Shown: positions 24,516 through 33,975 of the stretch, one piece after another | Layout: every line of letters begins with the position of its first letter | Numbering within the stretch: the first letter of the stretch is position 1 | NCBI RefSeq assembly: GCF_014193255.1 | Contig: NZ_JACHZB010000011.1 | Coordinates: 186,001 to 250,000, forward strand | Source: Rhizobium sp. BK196 | Lineage (GTDB): Bacteria; Pseudomonadota; Alphaproteobacteria; Rhizobiales; Rhizobiaceae | Length of the DNA: 64,000 nucleotides | Direction of reading: 5' to 3' | The notes under the pieces: model-generated | The model's database searches: none | What the model saw: the letters and a program-made list of their open reading frames with translations, nothing else | What the model was told of the DNA's origin: nothing | Made by a program: the position numbers and the translations under genes

Positions 24516-25543
24516 GTGAGAACCAGTCGTTGATGCTGCAGGAGGCGGGCCAATCGCCCGACGTGGTCGCTACCCTGCTCCAAAAGGAAAAGCCGGTCTT
24601 CGCAGAAATAGCCCGGCTGTTCTCGTCCGCCCGCCCGTCCGTTGTGACGACGGCTGCGCGCGGTTCGTCCGATCACGCCGCGACCTTCTTCAAATATCTG
24701 TTCGAGATCACCTGTGGCGTGCCGGTGGCTTCGATAGGCCCGTCTATCGCCTCTGTTTATAACGCGCCCCTGCATCTGAAGGGCGGCATCCATTTCACCG
24801 TTTCCCAGTCGGGCGCGAGCCCTGACATCGTGGCGCTGCAGGATGCGGCCAAGAAGGGCGGCGCAACGACGATTGCCGTGGTCAATGTCACAGACAGCCC
24901 CCTTGCGAAACAAGCCGATATCGTCCTCGGCCTCAATGCCGGCGCCGAAAAGAGCGTTGCAGCAACCAAGTCCTTCATTGCATCTGTCGCCGCCCTCACC
25001 GGCGTGACGGCTGCGATCGGCAGCAAGGCCGATCTGCAGGCGGCGCTCGAAAAACTGCCGGCCGCACTCGCTGCGACATCGGGCATCGATACGGCTGCTG
25101 CCGAGGAGGTTCTGTTCAACGCCGCCTCGCTCTATACCGGCGGCCGTGGCACCGCTTTCGCCATTGCTCTCGAAGCTGCGCTGAAGGCCAAGGAGACTGC
25201 CGGCCTCCATGCGGAAGCCTTCTCTCTTGCGGAACTGATGCACGGCCCGATGCGTCTGGTGCAGCCGGGCTTCCCGATCGTCGGCTTCGTGCCTGAAGAT
25301 GCGGCCTTCGACAACAACGTGAAGGCACTCGACCGGCTTCAGAAGCTCGGCGCTACGACCGTGCCCTTCTCGACGAAGCCGCTTGCCGGCGTCAATCTGC
25401 AGGTTCCGACAACAGGCAATGGCCTTATCGATCCCCTGGTTTCGCTGCTCGTCTATTATCGGCTGATCGAGTCCGTCACTCGCCGCAAGGGTTTCGATCC
25501 GGACAAGCCGGCAAATCTGCTCAAGGTGACGGAGACTGTCTGA
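24512..25543 (+). CDS. SIS-family glucosamine-6-phosphate deaminase (NagB-II type)
   Basis: A 343-aa protein with two SIS sugar-phosphate domains, like the isomerase half of GlmS but lacking its glutaminase domain. Signatures include TAARGSSDHAATFFKY, FTVSQSGASPDIVALQ (phosphate loop), EKSVAATKSF and ALKAKETAGLHAEAFSLAELMHGP. In nag operons such proteins replace NagB and convert glucosamine-6-phosphate to fructose-6-phosphate and ammonia. It overlaps nagR by 4 bp and nagA by 1 bp. An aldose-ketose isomerase role of the AgaS type is the main alternative. Confidence 0.88.
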   Translation: MSENQSLMLQEAGQSPDVVATLLQKEKPVFAEIARLFSSARPSVVTTAARGSSDHAATFFKYLFEITCGVPVASIGPSIASVYNAPLHLKGGIHFTVSQSGASPDIVALQDAAKKGGATTIAVVNVTDSPLAKQADIVLGLNAGAEKSVAATKSFIASVAALTGVTAAIGSKADLQAALEKLPAALAATSGIDTAAAEEVLFNAASLYTGGRGTAFAIALEAALKAKETAGLHAEAFSLAELMHGPMRLVQPGFPIVGFVPEDAAFDNNVKALDRLQKLGATTVPFSTKPLAGVNLQVPTTGNGLIDPLVSLLVYYRLIESVTRRKGFDPDKPANLLKVTETV

Positions 25544-26694
25544 TGACGCGCAAGATCTTCACCGGCGCACGAATTTTCGACGGCGAGCGCTTTCATGACG
25601 AGCGGGCGCTGATCGTCAAGGGCGGACATGTCGAGGCAATCGTCGGCACGAATGATCTGCCCGACGGCGAGGTCGTAACTCTTGCCGGAGGTGTGCTGTC
25701 TGCCGGCTTCATCGATGCGCAGGTCAATGGCGGCGGTGGCCGCATGCTGAACGACGAGCCGTCACCGGACTCGATGTACATGATTGCCGACGGACATCGG
25801 CCGTACGGAACGACGGCGCTGCTGCCGACGTTGATTACCGATACGGCAGAAGCGACGGCTGCAGCGATCGAGGCGGCAAAGATTGCGGTGAAGACGAACC
25901 GCGGCGTCGCAGGCCTGCATCTCGAAGGTCCGCATCTGGCCCCGGCCCGCAAGGGCGCCCATCTCGCCGAGTTGATGCGTCCGGTCGAGGACAGGGATGT
26001 CAAATCCTTCATCGCCGCGCGCGAGGAAATCGGCACACTGCTCGTCACCATGGCCGCGGAGCAGGTGACGGTTTCTCAGGTGCGCGAACTCAGCGAAGCC
26101 GGCGTCATCGTCAGTATCGGCCATTCGGACTGCACGAGCGAGGCAGCCGAGGCGCGTTTCGATGCAGGTGCACGCGGTGTGACGCATCTTTTCAACGCCA
26201 TGAGCCAGCTGGCGCACCGCGCGCCGGGCCTCGTTGGTGCTGCGATCGATCATCCGGCGGTCTGGTGTGGCATCATCGCCGACGGCCATCACGTCGATCC
26301 GAAGGCGTTGCGCACGGCGCTGCGTGCCAAGCGCGGCGAGGGCAAGCTTTTCTTTGTGACCGACGCCATGTCGCTGGTCGGCTCCGAGATGGATACGTTC
26401 ACGCTGAACGGCCGCACCGTGCGGCGCGAAAGGGGCGGCTTCTGCTCCAAACTCGTGCTGTCGGATGGCACGCTGGCGGGTTCGGATGTCGATATGGCTT
26501 CGACGATCCGTTACGGCGTCACCTATCTGGAGCTGACGCTTGCCGAGGCACTGAGGATGGCGACGCTCTATCCGGCGCGCTTCCTGAAGTTTACTGATCG
26601 CGGCCACCTTTCGCCAGGCGCGCGCGCCGATCTCGTCCATTTCACCGATGCGATCGAAGTGACAGCGACCTGGCTGAACGGCGAAGCGGTGTGA
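25543..26694 (+). CDS. nagA: N-acetylglucosamine-6-phosphate deacetylase NagA
   Basis: A 383-aa amidohydrolase that removes acetate from GlcNAc-6-phosphate. The TIM barrel shows [13 protein letters not shown] near the N-terminus, [17 protein letters not shown] (metal Glu), [33 protein letters not shown] (metal His) and the catalytic Asp in FFVTDAMS. The flanking strands form the small amidohydrolase beta domain. Its ATG overlaps the previous TGA. It supplies the deaminase just upstream. No GlcNAc transporter or kinase is in this operon. Confidence 0.95.
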   Translation: MTRKIFTGARIFDGERFHDERALIVKGGHVEAIVGTNDLPDGEVVTLAGGVLSAGFIDAQVNGGGGRMLNDEPSPDSMYMIADGHRPYGTTALLPTLITDTAEATAAAIEAAKIAVKTNRGVAGLHLEGPHLAPARKGAHLAELMRPVEDRDVKSFIAAREEIGTLLVTMAAEQVTVSQVRELSEAGVIVSIGHSDCTSEAAEARFDAGARGVTHLFNAMSQLAHRAPGLVGAAIDHPAVWCGIIADGHHVDPKALRTALRAKRGEGKLFFVTDAMSLVGSEMDTFTLNGRTVRRERGGFCSKLVLSDGTLAGSDVDMASTIRYGVTYLELTLAEALRMATLYPARFLKFTDRGHLSPGARADLVHFTDAIEVTATWLNGEAV

Positions 26695-26707
26695 AGGAGA
26701 GTGGCCG

Positions 26708-27436
26708 ATGACTGACATTACGGACGCCTATTTCTCCAATCTCATCGGCCGGCTTGAAGAGTTGAAGCGGGCGCTTGCCGCGCCGATGGCGCAGGCTGCC
26801 GCTGTAATCCTCGAGGCCGCCCGTGGCGACAAGCGCGTTTACGTCTTTGGCACCGGCCATTCGCATATGCTGGCGGAAGAAGTGCATTATCGGGCAGGCG
26901 GGCTTGCTTTCACGGTGCCGGTTCTCGTCGGCTCGGCCATGCTGCATGAGGGGGCGGTCATCAGCTCGGTCTATGAGCGCACGCAAGGTCTGGTGCGACC
27001 GATGCTGGAGCGTTACGGCATGCAGCCGGGAGATGTCATTATCATCGCCTCCAATTCGGGCGTGAACGCTGCGCCGATCGAGGCGGCCGACTACGCGCGC
27101 GAGATTGGCGCAAAAGTCATCGCCATCACCTCGATCGCCTATTCGACGGCAATTGCCAATGACCGCCGGCGGCTTGCCGATGTGGCCGATGTGGTGCTTG
27201 ATAACGGGCTGCCGCCGGGTGACGCCGTCCTTGATCTCGAGGGCACGGGTCTTCGTGTCGGTCCGGTGTCTACGGCCGTCGGGGTGACGGTCATCAACGC
27301 CATCTGCGCAGAAGTTGCTTCGCAGCTTTCGAAATCCGGTGACGCGCCCGTCTATCTCAGCGCCAACATGCCGGGTGCGGCCGAGATCAATCAGAAGCTG
27401 GTGAAGAAGTACCGGCCGCGTAATCCCCATCTCTGA
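26708..27436 (+). CDS. SIS-domain phosphosugar-binding protein (UPF0309-like)
   Basis: A 242-aa protein with one SIS domain: [20 protein letters not shown] for the first sugar-phosphate loop, then [22 protein letters not shown] and [10 protein letters not shown] for the second. This fits the UPF0309 group found in amino-sugar and N-acetylmuramic acid gene clusters. AAGGAGAGTGG precedes the ATG, 13 bp after nagA. It is the last gene of the nag operon. It could be an isomerase, etherase or ligand sensor; the sequence does not settle which. Confidence 0.85.
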   Translation: MTDITDAYFSNLIGRLEELKRALAAPMAQAAAVILEAARGDKRVYVFGTGHSHMLAEEVHYRAGGLAFTVPVLVGSAMLHEGAVISSVYERTQGLVRPMLERYGMQPGDVIIIASNSGVNAAPIEAADYAREIGAKVIAITSIAYSTAIANDRRRLADVADVVLDNGLPPGDAVLDLEGTGLRVGPVSTAVGVTVINAICAEVASQLSKSGDAPVYLSANMPGAAEINQKLVKKYRPRNPHL

Positions 27437-27443
27437 GCAAATG

Positions 27444-27468
27444 GGCCGGCATGTTGCCGGCCGATTTT
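27444..27468 (+). terminator. Terminator of the nag operon
   Basis: GGCCGGCA (27444-27451), loop TGT and TGCCGGCC (27455-27462) are followed by GATTTT, 8 bp after the stop codon. Confidence 0.75.
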
Positions 27469-27485
27469 CCGTCTCGCCATCGGGC

Positions 27486-27524
27486 AAAATAAAAACGGCC
27501 CGAAGCGTGTGCTTCGGGCCGTTT
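27486..27524 (-). terminator. Terminator of efp
   Basis: AAACGGCCCGAAGC (27493-27506) and GCTTCGGGCCGTTT (27511-27524) form a perfect 14-bp stem. On the minus strand it is followed by TTTTTATTTT, making it a strong terminator for efp and a backstop for the convergent nag operon. Confidence 0.93.
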
Positions 27525-27545
27525 GAACTCCGAAAACTGACGCAA

Positions 27546-28115
27546 TCAGTCCTTGGCGCGCTCGACGTAGGAATTGTCTTCCGTTGCGATGACCACGCGG
27601 GTACCGGCATCGATATGCGGCGGGACCGACGTACGGATGCCGTTCGACAGCATTGCTGGCTTGTAGGAGGAGGAAGCCGTCTGGCCCTTGACGACCGGTT
27701 CGGTCTCGACGATTTCGAGGGTGACGTGGCGGGGCAGTTCGAGCGCCAGCGGAACGCCTTCGTGGATCGACAGAATGCAGGTCATGCCTTCCTGAAGGTA
27801 GGCCTTCTGGTCACCCATGGTTTCGGCGCTGACGACCACCTGGTCGTAGGTGGCCGGGTTCATGAAGTGGAAGCCTTCGCCGTCTTCATAGAGGTACTGG
27901 AAGTTCACGTCTTCGACGAAAGCGCGCTCGACCTGCTCGGTCGTGCGCCAGCGTTCGGAAACCTTCACGCCATCGACGATGCGGCGCATGTCGACCTGTG
28001 TGACCGGCGTGCCCTTGCCTGGGTGGAAATTCTGTGCGGTGAGAACGACGTAGAGCTTGCCGTCGACATCGAGAACGTTGCCCTTGCGGACCGAAGAGGC
28101 GATGACCTTGACCAT
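27546..28115 (-). CDS. efp: Translation elongation factor P
   Basis: A 189-aa, three-domain EF-P that relieves ribosome stalling at consecutive prolines. Domain 1 carries the loop HPGKGTP with Lys34, the lysine that EpmA and EpmB beta-lysylate. Domains 2 and 3 are OB folds, with the C-terminal signature [11 protein letters not shown] and [26 protein letters not shown]. It is divergent from epmA-epmB across 150 bp, which links the target and its modification enzymes. A strong terminator follows. Confidence 0.97.
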   Translation of the reverse strand: MVKVIASSVRKGNVLDVDGKLYVVLTAQNFHPGKGTPVTQVDMRRIVDGVKVSERWRTTEQVERAFVEDVNFQYLYEDGEGFHFMNPATYDQVVVSAETMGDQKAYLQEGMTCILSIHEGVPLALELPRHVTLEIVETEPVVKGQTASSSYKPAMLSNGIRTSVPPHIDAGTRVVIATEDNSYVERAKD

Positions 28116-28266
28116 AAGACTTCCTTGTAAGTCGGCTTTCGGCGTCGTAGAGGACAGTCAGAATAGTCCTGAAGACGCAAAATGTTTTTTCTTCGGGGCG
28201 GCACTAACCTAAAATCGCGGAAATAGCCACCCCCAACACGGCTGAATCCGGCGAGGAACACGCTGA

Positions 28267-29331
28267 ATGACCCTCACGAGCGCCAAAGCGTCTCCCTGGT
28301 GGACACCACCCGTGCATGCCGATCGCCGCCCGTTCCTCATCGGACGCAACGCGATCCAGGCGGCGCTGCGCGGCTACTTTGCGCGCGAGGATTTCATCGA
28401 GGTTGATACGGCCACACTGCAGGTCTCTCCGGGCAACGAGGCTCACCTGCATGCCTTTGCCACCCAGGCGCTGACGACGGACGGACAGGCCGCGCCCTTC
28501 TATCTGCACACATCGCCGGAATTTGCGTGCAAAAAGCTTTTGGCCGCCGGTGAACAACGCATTGCCTGCTTTGCGCATGTCTATCGCAACCGCGAGCGCG
28601 GGCCGCTGCACCATCCTGAGTTCACGATGCTCGAATGGTATCGGGCGGGCGAAAGCTATGAGAGCCTGATGATGGATTGCGTGCGCATGCTGGCGCTCGC
28701 TGCCGAGACGGTTAAGACCGAAATGCTCGTCTATCGCGGCGCTGAGTGCGATCCCTTCGCCGGGCCGGAGCGTATCAGCGTTGCAGAGGCGTTCGATCGC
28801 CATGCCGGCATCAATCTTCTGGCTTCGGTTTCCGCTGACGGCTCGACGGATGGCGCGCATCTCGCCGCCGAGATGCGGCGGGTCGGCATGCGCGTTGCCG
28901 ATGACGATCATTGGGCTGATCTCTTCAGTCGGGTGCTGGTGGAAAAGGTCGAGCCGCATCTCGGCTTCGGCCGTGTCACCATTCTCGACGAATATCCTGT
29001 TTCTGAAGCGGCTCTCGCGCGGCCTTCGGCGCGCGATCCGCGGGTGGCGGAGCGCTTCGAGCTCTATGCCTGCGGGGTCGAGCTTGCCAACGGCTTTGGT
29101 GAACTGACCAATGCCGCAGAGCAGCGGCGGCGTTTTGAGATCGAGATGACCGAGAAAATGCGGGTCTATGGTGAGACCTATCCGCTCGACGAAGATTTTC
29201 TGGCGGCGCTGACGATCATGCCGGAAGCGAGCGGCATCGCGCTCGGCTTCGATCGGCTTGTGATGCTGGCGACGGGAGCGTCGCGGATCGATCAAGTGCT
29301 CTGGGCGCCTGTTGCGGAGTATGGCCGATGA
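28267..29331 (+). CDS. epmA: EF-P beta-lysine ligase EpmA
   Basis: A 354-aa class II lysyl-tRNA-synthetase-like enzyme without the anticodon-binding domain. It activates (R)-beta-lysine and attaches it to Lys34 of EF-P. Motif 2 is seen in FAHVYRNRERGPLHHPEFTMLEWYRAG and motif 3 in GIALGFDRLVMLATGA. The N-terminus (RPFLIGRNAIQAALRGYFA) starts directly with the catalytic core. The stop overlaps the epmB start by 4 bp (ATGA), giving coupled translation. It is divergent from efp. Confidence 0.95.
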   Translation: MTLTSAKASPWWTPPVHADRRPFLIGRNAIQAALRGYFAREDFIEVDTATLQVSPGNEAHLHAFATQALTTDGQAAPFYLHTSPEFACKKLLAAGEQRIACFAHVYRNRERGPLHHPEFTMLEWYRAGESYESLMMDCVRMLALAAETVKTEMLVYRGAECDPFAGPERISVAEAFDRHAGINLLASVSADGSTDGAHLAAEMRRVGMRVADDDHWADLFSRVLVEKVEPHLGFGRVTILDEYPVSEAALARPSARDPRVAERFELYACGVELANGFGELTNAAEQRRRFEIEMTEKMRVYGETYPLDEDFLAALTIMPEASGIALGFDRLVMLATGASRIDQVLWAPVAEYGR

Positions 29332-30380
29332 ATGTCATGCGTCCGATCAAAAGTGTCGACGATCTCGTCAGGACAGGCCTGATCGAGGAGGCTGAGCGAC
29401 TGGCGCTCGATGAGGTTGCTGCACGCTATGCCGTTGCGATGACGCCCGCCATGGCAAGGTTGATCGATCATGCCGATCCAGCCGACCCGATTGCCCGGCA
29501 GTTCGTGCCCGACGCGGCGGAACTGGTGACCACGCCGGAGGAGCGGGCCGATCCCATCGGCGATCATGCGCATAGTCCGGTGGAAGGTATCGTGCATCGC
29601 TATCCGGATCGCGTGTTGCTGAAAGCTGTGCATGTCTGCCCGGTCTATTGCCGCTTCTGCTTCCGGCGCGAGATGGTGGGACCGCAGGGGCTCGGCACTC
29701 TCGAGCCGGCCGCGCTGGCTGCAGCCTTCGACTATATTCGCGGCCACAGCGAGATCTGGGAGGTGATCCTGACCGGTGGCGATCCGCTGGTGCTTTCACC
29801 ACGTCGTCTCGGCGACATTCTAAGCGAGCTTGCGGCAATCCAGCATGTGAAAATTGTGCGATTCCACACACGGGTGCCGGTTGTCGACCCGCAGAAGATC
29901 GATGCGGAACTGATCGCGGCACTGAAGGCGAGCGGCAAGACAGTTTATGTCGCGCTCCACGCCAATCATCCTCGTGAGCTGACGGCGGAAGCGCGCGCCG
30001 CCTGTGCCCGCCTGGTGGATGCCGGCGTCGTCATGGTCAGCCAGTCGGTGCTTCTGAAAGGTGTCAACGATGATCCCGATGTTCTGGCGGGACTGATGCG
30101 AGCCTTCGTCGAGGCACGCGTGAAGCCCTATTATCTCCACCATCCGGATCTTGCGCCCGGCACCAGTCATTTCCGGCTGTCGATAGAGGAGGGGCAGAAG
30201 ATCGTCTCCTCGCTTCGCGGCCGTATCTCCGGCCTTTGCCAGCCCACCTATATCCTCGATATTCCGGGCGGCTACGGCAAGGCCGTGATCGGCGAAACCG
30301 CCGCGCAAGCGACCGGCGAAGGTTGTTATTCGATTTCGGATTATCGTGGCAACGAGCATTCCTATCCGCCCGCAGATTAG
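29328..30380 (+). CDS. epmB: EF-P lysine 2,3-aminomutase EpmB
   Basis: A 350-aa radical SAM enzyme that makes (R)-beta-lysine for EpmA. The 4Fe-4S cluster ligands are Cys104, Cys108 and Cys111 in CPVYCRFC. The PLP-binding lysine lies in the C-terminal DIPGGYGKAVIG. SAM-binding GGDP follows the motif in EVILTGGDPLVLS. It is translationally coupled to epmA. No gene for the hydroxylase EpmC is next to it; EpmC is not essential for EF-P function in known systems and is often absent outside enterobacteria. Confidence 0.95.
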   Translation: MNVMRPIKSVDDLVRTGLIEEAERLALDEVAARYAVAMTPAMARLIDHADPADPIARQFVPDAAELVTTPEERADPIGDHAHSPVEGIVHRYPDRVLLKAVHVCPVYCRFCFRREMVGPQGLGTLEPAALAAAFDYIRGHSEIWEVILTGGDPLVLSPRRLGDILSELAAIQHVKIVRFHTRVPVVDPQKIDAELIAALKASGKTVYVALHANHPRELTAEARAACARLVDAGVVMVSQSVLLKGVNDDPDVLAGLMRAFVEARVKPYYLHHPDLAPGTSHFRLSIEEGQKIVSSLRGRISGLCQPTYILDIPGGYGKAVIGETAAQATGEGCYSISDYRGNEHSYPPAD

Positions 30381-30643
30381 CGTACCAGCAGGCTCCTGGC
30401 GTACCATTTCTGCACTTCGCACGACTCGAGCGACTTGCTGCCGGTTTTCTCGGGCTATATCAAACTATTGATAGAAATGAAGTATTAGGCCTCAGCTAAG
30501 CATGATCCGTAAAATGCAAAGTATGAGTCTTAGTCATATTTAACTAATTATATTAGCGGAATGTTCTGTTTTCCCTACTAAAAGCACTCCATGAAAAGGC
30601 GATGAATGCCGGTTCAGGATCATGAAAATCTGGAGTGAATGGG

Positions 30644-30895
30644 ATGAACAAGACAATCCGCGACCTCGTAGCCAAGTTCGGTAAGCTTCCTGTATCCGTT
30701 GATCAGGTTGCCGACGATGCGGATCTCTACGCCGCGGGTCTGACGTCCTTCGCTTCCGTGCAACTCATGCTCGGCATCGAAGAGGCCTTCGACATCGAGT
30801 TTCCCGATAATCTCCTGAACCGCAAGTCCTTCGCGAGCATCTCGGCGATCGCCAACACGGTCGATCTCATCCGGGATGGCCGAAAGGTCGCCTGA
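30644..30895 (+). CDS. Acyl carrier protein of the aminoacyl:carrier-protein type
   Basis: An 83-aa carrier protein with the four-helix pattern and a phosphopantetheine site at Ser35 in AAGLTSFASVQL. The usual DSL is TSF here, as in several rhizobial carrier proteins charged by aaRS-like ligases. It is distinct from fatty-acid AcpP. ATG 30644, behind CTGGAGTG, is preferred over a GTG at 30635. Its stop codon overlaps the next ATG by 1 bp. It is probably charged by the ligase two genes downstream and presents the aminoacyl group to the flavoprotein and DUF1839 protein. The 263-bp region upstream is AT-rich and holds the promoter. Confidence 0.88.
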   Translation: MNKTIRDLVAKFGKLPVSVDQVADDADLYAAGLTSFASVQLMLGIEEAFDIEFPDNLLNRKSFASISAIANTVDLIRDGRKVA

Positions 30896-32076
30896 TGAAT
30901 TTCCCGGTCAAGATCACGGAAGACAGCTTGGTCGCAAGGGCTGCCCGCGTCTCCGAAATTGCGGCGAGACATGCGGATGCCGTCGATTTCGAAGGCCGGT
31001 TCCCGCAGGAAGCCGTCAACGCGATGAAGGCCGAGCGGCTGCTCGGTATCCAGATCCCCCGCCATCTTGGTGGCGAGGCTGCTTCCACGACCGATATTGC
31101 CGAATTGTGCTCGATGCTCGGCCAGGCCTGCGCGGCAAGCGCGATGGTCTTTGCCATGCACCATATCAAGCTTTCGAGTCTCGTCGAACACGGCGTCGAC
31201 AGCGAATGGCATAGCGCCTTCATGCGCCGTATCGCTGCCGAACAGCTTCTGATCGCTTCCGCCACCACCGAAGGTGGGATCGGGGGCAATCTGCGCAACA
31301 GCATCTGCGCGATCGAAATCGATGGCGATATCTGCAGGCTGCAAAAGGATGCGACCGTCATTTCCTATGGCTCGCATGCCGATGCCATTCTCATCACTTC
31401 GCGCAGCCATCCGCAGGCCGCCTCCTCCGATCAGGTCCTGACCGCCTTCCTGAAAGATCAGTACACGCTCGAAAAGACGCATGCCTGGAACACGCTCGGC
31501 ATGCGCGGGACCTGCTCCGACGGCTTCCTCTTCAAGGGTGAAGCACCGGCCGCACAGATCCTGCCGAAGCCATTCGCTGAGATTGCAGCGCAGTCGATGC
31601 TTGCCTCTTCGCACCTGCTCTGGAGCGGCGTGTGGTATGGCATCGCGGTTGACGCCGTTTCCCGCGCACAGGCTTTCGTGCGCGCCGCTGCCCGCAAGTC
31701 TCCCGATGCTACCCCGCCCGGCGCCCTTCGCCTCGCTGAGGTTTCCAACCTCCTGCAGATGGTGAAGTCGAATGTCGTTGCCGGCCTCAAGGCCTATGAG
31801 GACGCCAAGGCTGACGGCGACAAGCTTTCCTCAATGGGCTTTGCCGTGGCGATGAACAATGTGAAGATCGCCTCGTCTGAGACGATCTTGGAAATCGTCA
31901 ATCATGCCATGCTGATCTGCGGCATCATGGGCTACAAGAACGGTACCCCCTTCAGCCTCGGACGCCATCTGCGCGATGCCCATTCCGCACAGCTCATGAT
32001 CTCGAACGACCGCATCCTCGGCAATACGTCGAGCATGCTCCTTGTCCATAAGCAGGACACTAGCCTACTGGGGTAA
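30895..32076 (+). CDS. Acyl-CoA dehydrogenase-like flavoprotein
   Basis: A 393-aa member of the acyl-CoA dehydrogenase superfamily. The N-terminal helical domain reads [20 protein letters not shown], the middle FAD region [16 protein letters not shown], and the C-terminal region [23 protein letters not shown]. Where typical members have the base in YEGTSE, this protein has ISND (369-372), so normal acyl-CoA chemistry is uncertain. Related dehydrogenases oxidise aminoacyl groups on carrier proteins (for example prolyl-S-carrier oxidases). Sitting between a carrier protein and its ligase, a carrier-bound aminoacyl substrate is inferred. It overlaps the carrier gene by 1 bp. Confidence 0.85.
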   Translation: MNFPVKITEDSLVARAARVSEIAARHADAVDFEGRFPQEAVNAMKAERLLGIQIPRHLGGEAASTTDIAELCSMLGQACAASAMVFAMHHIKLSSLVEHGVDSEWHSAFMRRIAAEQLLIASATTEGGIGGNLRNSICAIEIDGDICRLQKDATVISYGSHADAILITSRSHPQAASSDQVLTAFLKDQYTLEKTHAWNTLGMRGTCSDGFLFKGEAPAAQILPKPFAEIAAQSMLASSHLLWSGVWYGIAVDAVSRAQAFVRAAARKSPDATPPGALRLAEVSNLLQMVKSNVVAGLKAYEDAKADGDKLSSMGFAVAMNNVKIASSETILEIVNHAMLICGIMGYKNGTPFSLGRHLRDAHSAQLMISNDRILGNTSSMLLVHKQDTSLLG

Positions 32077-32080
32077 AGCC

Positions 32081-32989
32081 ATGGATATGCAGACTTCGTT
32101 TCTGGACCGGCTCTTCGAGTCCGGCCTGCTGATCGATACCGGCGTTGACGGTCTTTACGGACGCAGCGGCCAGTTCGAAGACGTCATCGCCGCTTTTGAA
32201 CGGCTGATCGACAGGTTCGGTGGCGCCGATGGCGCCGAAGCGATGCGCTTTCCGCCCGGCATGAACCGTGCGCTCTTCGAAAAGAGCGGCTATATGAAGA
32301 GCTTCCCGCAGCTCGCCGGCACGGTGCACAGCTTCTGCGGCAGCGAGCTCGACCATATGAGCCTGCTGCAATGCATGGAAGTCGGCGAGGACTGGACCAA
32401 GGATCAGAAGGCAACCGATATCGTTCTGACGCCGGCTGCCTGCTACCCGCTTTATCCGACAGTTGCCAAACGCGGCAACCTGCCGGCGAAGGGCGGCCTC
32501 TTCGATCTCCAGTCCTACTGCTTCCGTCATGAGCCTTCCAAGGATCCGGCGCGCCAGCAGCTGTTCCGCATGCGCGAATATGTCTGCATGGGCACCGAGC
32601 AGCATGTGACCGATTTCCGCCAGAGCTGGATGGACCGCGGCGTCGAAATGATGACGCAGGTCGGCCTCGACGTGACGATCGACGTTGCCAACGACCCGTT
32701 CTTCGGCCGCGCCGGCAAGATGATGGTCAACAACCAGCGCGATCAGAATCTGAAATTCGAGCTCTTGATCCCGATCACCTCGTCGGCGAACCCAACGGCC
32801 TGCATGAGCTTCAACTACCATCAGGACTCCTTTGGCGTGAAGTGGGGCCTGAATCTTGAAGACGGCAGTGTGGCGCACACGGCCTGCGTCGGTTTCGGCC
32901 TGGAACGCATCGCGCTCGCGCTCTTCCACACCCACGGCCTTGACATCAAGGAATGGCCGGCAAGCGTACGGAAAGTCCTGTGGGGCTGA
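32081..32989 (+). CDS. Amino acid:[carrier protein] ligase (class II aaRS-like)
   Basis: A 302-aa homologue of the catalytic core of atypical seryl-tRNA synthetases that lacks a tRNA-binding domain. Motif 2 is [21 protein letters not shown] and motif 3 [14 protein letters not shown]. Cys121, Cys269 and a Glu in motif 2 (166 or 173) fit the zinc site of the family. Members from Bradyrhizobium and Agrobacterium activate small amino acids such as glycine or alanine and load them on the phosphopantetheine of a carrier protein. The carrier gene two positions upstream is the expected partner. ATG 32081 lies 4 bp after the previous stop codon. Confidence 0.93.
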   Translation: MDMQTSFLDRLFESGLLIDTGVDGLYGRSGQFEDVIAAFERLIDRFGGADGAEAMRFPPGMNRALFEKSGYMKSFPQLAGTVHSFCGSELDHMSLLQCMEVGEDWTKDQKATDIVLTPAACYPLYPTVAKRGNLPAKGGLFDLQSYCFRHEPSKDPARQQLFRMREYVCMGTEQHVTDFRQSWMDRGVEMMTQVGLDVTIDVANDPFFGRAGKMMVNNQRDQNLKFELLIPITSSANPTACMSFNYHQDSFGVKWGLNLEDGSVAHTACVGFGLERIALALFHTHGLDIKEWPASVRKVLWG

Positions 32990-32997
32990 GCGACTCG

Positions 32998-33960
32998 ATG
33001 ACATCGGTTTTTGCGGGTATCGATCCTGATGTCTACAAGCCGCATGCGCTGCATGCCGGCGAGCGCATGTGGCCGGAGACCAATTGCTATATCGATCTCT
33101 GGATTGAGGTGCTCTCGACTTTCGGCGTCGCACCCGAAGCGATGCTCGGCTTTACGCTGACGCAGGATTTCGAGGGCGACCAGTTCACCTTCTTCAAGGT
33201 GCCGCTGGAAGATCTCGAAGCGCTCTATGGCATCCGCACTACCGAGCTTGCGATCTACGACCGCGTCGAGCGGCATGTCGAGGTGCAGATCGCCCGCGGG
33301 CGGCTCTGCCTGATCGAGATGGATTCCTTCTTTATGCCGGATACGCGCGGCACCGCCTACCGGCAGGAGCACGGCAAGACCACAGTGGCGATCAACCGGC
33401 TGGACTTTGCCGGCAAGCGCGTCGACTATTTCCACAATGCCGGTTATTTCCGCATCGAGGGCGAGGATTTCGACGGGCTGTTTCAATCCCATCTGACGGA
33501 TGAAGATGCGCCGTTCCTGCCCTATACGGAATTCGCCAAGTTCCCGGAACGCCCGGTCGGTGAGGCGCATCTGCGCGAAGTTTCCCGCCGGCTCCTTGGC
33601 TTTCATTTCGCCCGCAGGCCGGGTGCCAATCCGATCCTCGCCTTTGCGGAAGTCTTCCCGCTGCAGGTCGAAGGGGTGGCCGACCGGCCGTTTGGCTTCT
33701 TCCACAAGTATGCCTTCAACACGCTCAGACAGGTGGGTGCGAATTTCGAACTCGCGGCCGATCATCTGGCCTGGCTTTCAGCCGACGAGTTCGGCGTCGC
33801 GATCGAGGAAGCACGCCGGATCTCGGAGGTGGCGAAGTCTGTTCAGTTCCAGCTGGCGCGTGCTGTCACCCGCCGCAAGTTCGAGCCGTTGAAAGCGGCT
33901 CTTGATCCGGCTGCCGATGCATGGGATTCGATGATGGCATCGCTCGCGGAGCGAGCCTGA
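32998..33960 (+). CDS. DUF1839 family protein, possible aminoacyltransferase
   Basis: A 320-aa DUF1839 protein. Conserved blocks are ETNCYIDLWIEVL (Cys30), DFEGDQFTFFK, IEMDSFFMPDT, YRQEHGKTTVAI (His125) and YFHNAGYF (His146, Asn147). The Cys-then-His-then-Asn order and the NCY-helix context recall papain-like and BtrH-type acyltransferases, which move acyl groups from carrier proteins to amines. That function is an inference. DUF1839 genes are commonly found with aaRS-like carrier-protein ligases. The frame is open upstream into the ligase gene; ATG 32998 is 8 bp after its stop codon. Confidence 0.82.
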   Translation: MTSVFAGIDPDVYKPHALHAGERMWPETNCYIDLWIEVLSTFGVAPEAMLGFTLTQDFEGDQFTFFKVPLEDLEALYGIRTTELAIYDRVERHVEVQIARGRLCLIEMDSFFMPDTRGTAYRQEHGKTTVAINRLDFAGKRVDYFHNAGYFRIEGEDFDGLFQSHLTDEDAPFLPYTEFAKFPERPVGEAHLREVSRRLLGFHFARRPGANPILAFAEVFPLQVEGVADRPFGFFHKYAFNTLRQVGANFELAADHLAWLSADEFGVAIEEARRISEVAKSVQFQLARAVTRRKFEPLKAALDPAADAWDSMMASLAERA

Positions 33961-33975
33961 AGCCGGAGATCAGAC

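Noticed and set aside
30236-30499. 87-aa frame overlapping the end of epmB
   Set aside because: It is mostly inside epmB in another phase and has no ribosome site or known domain.
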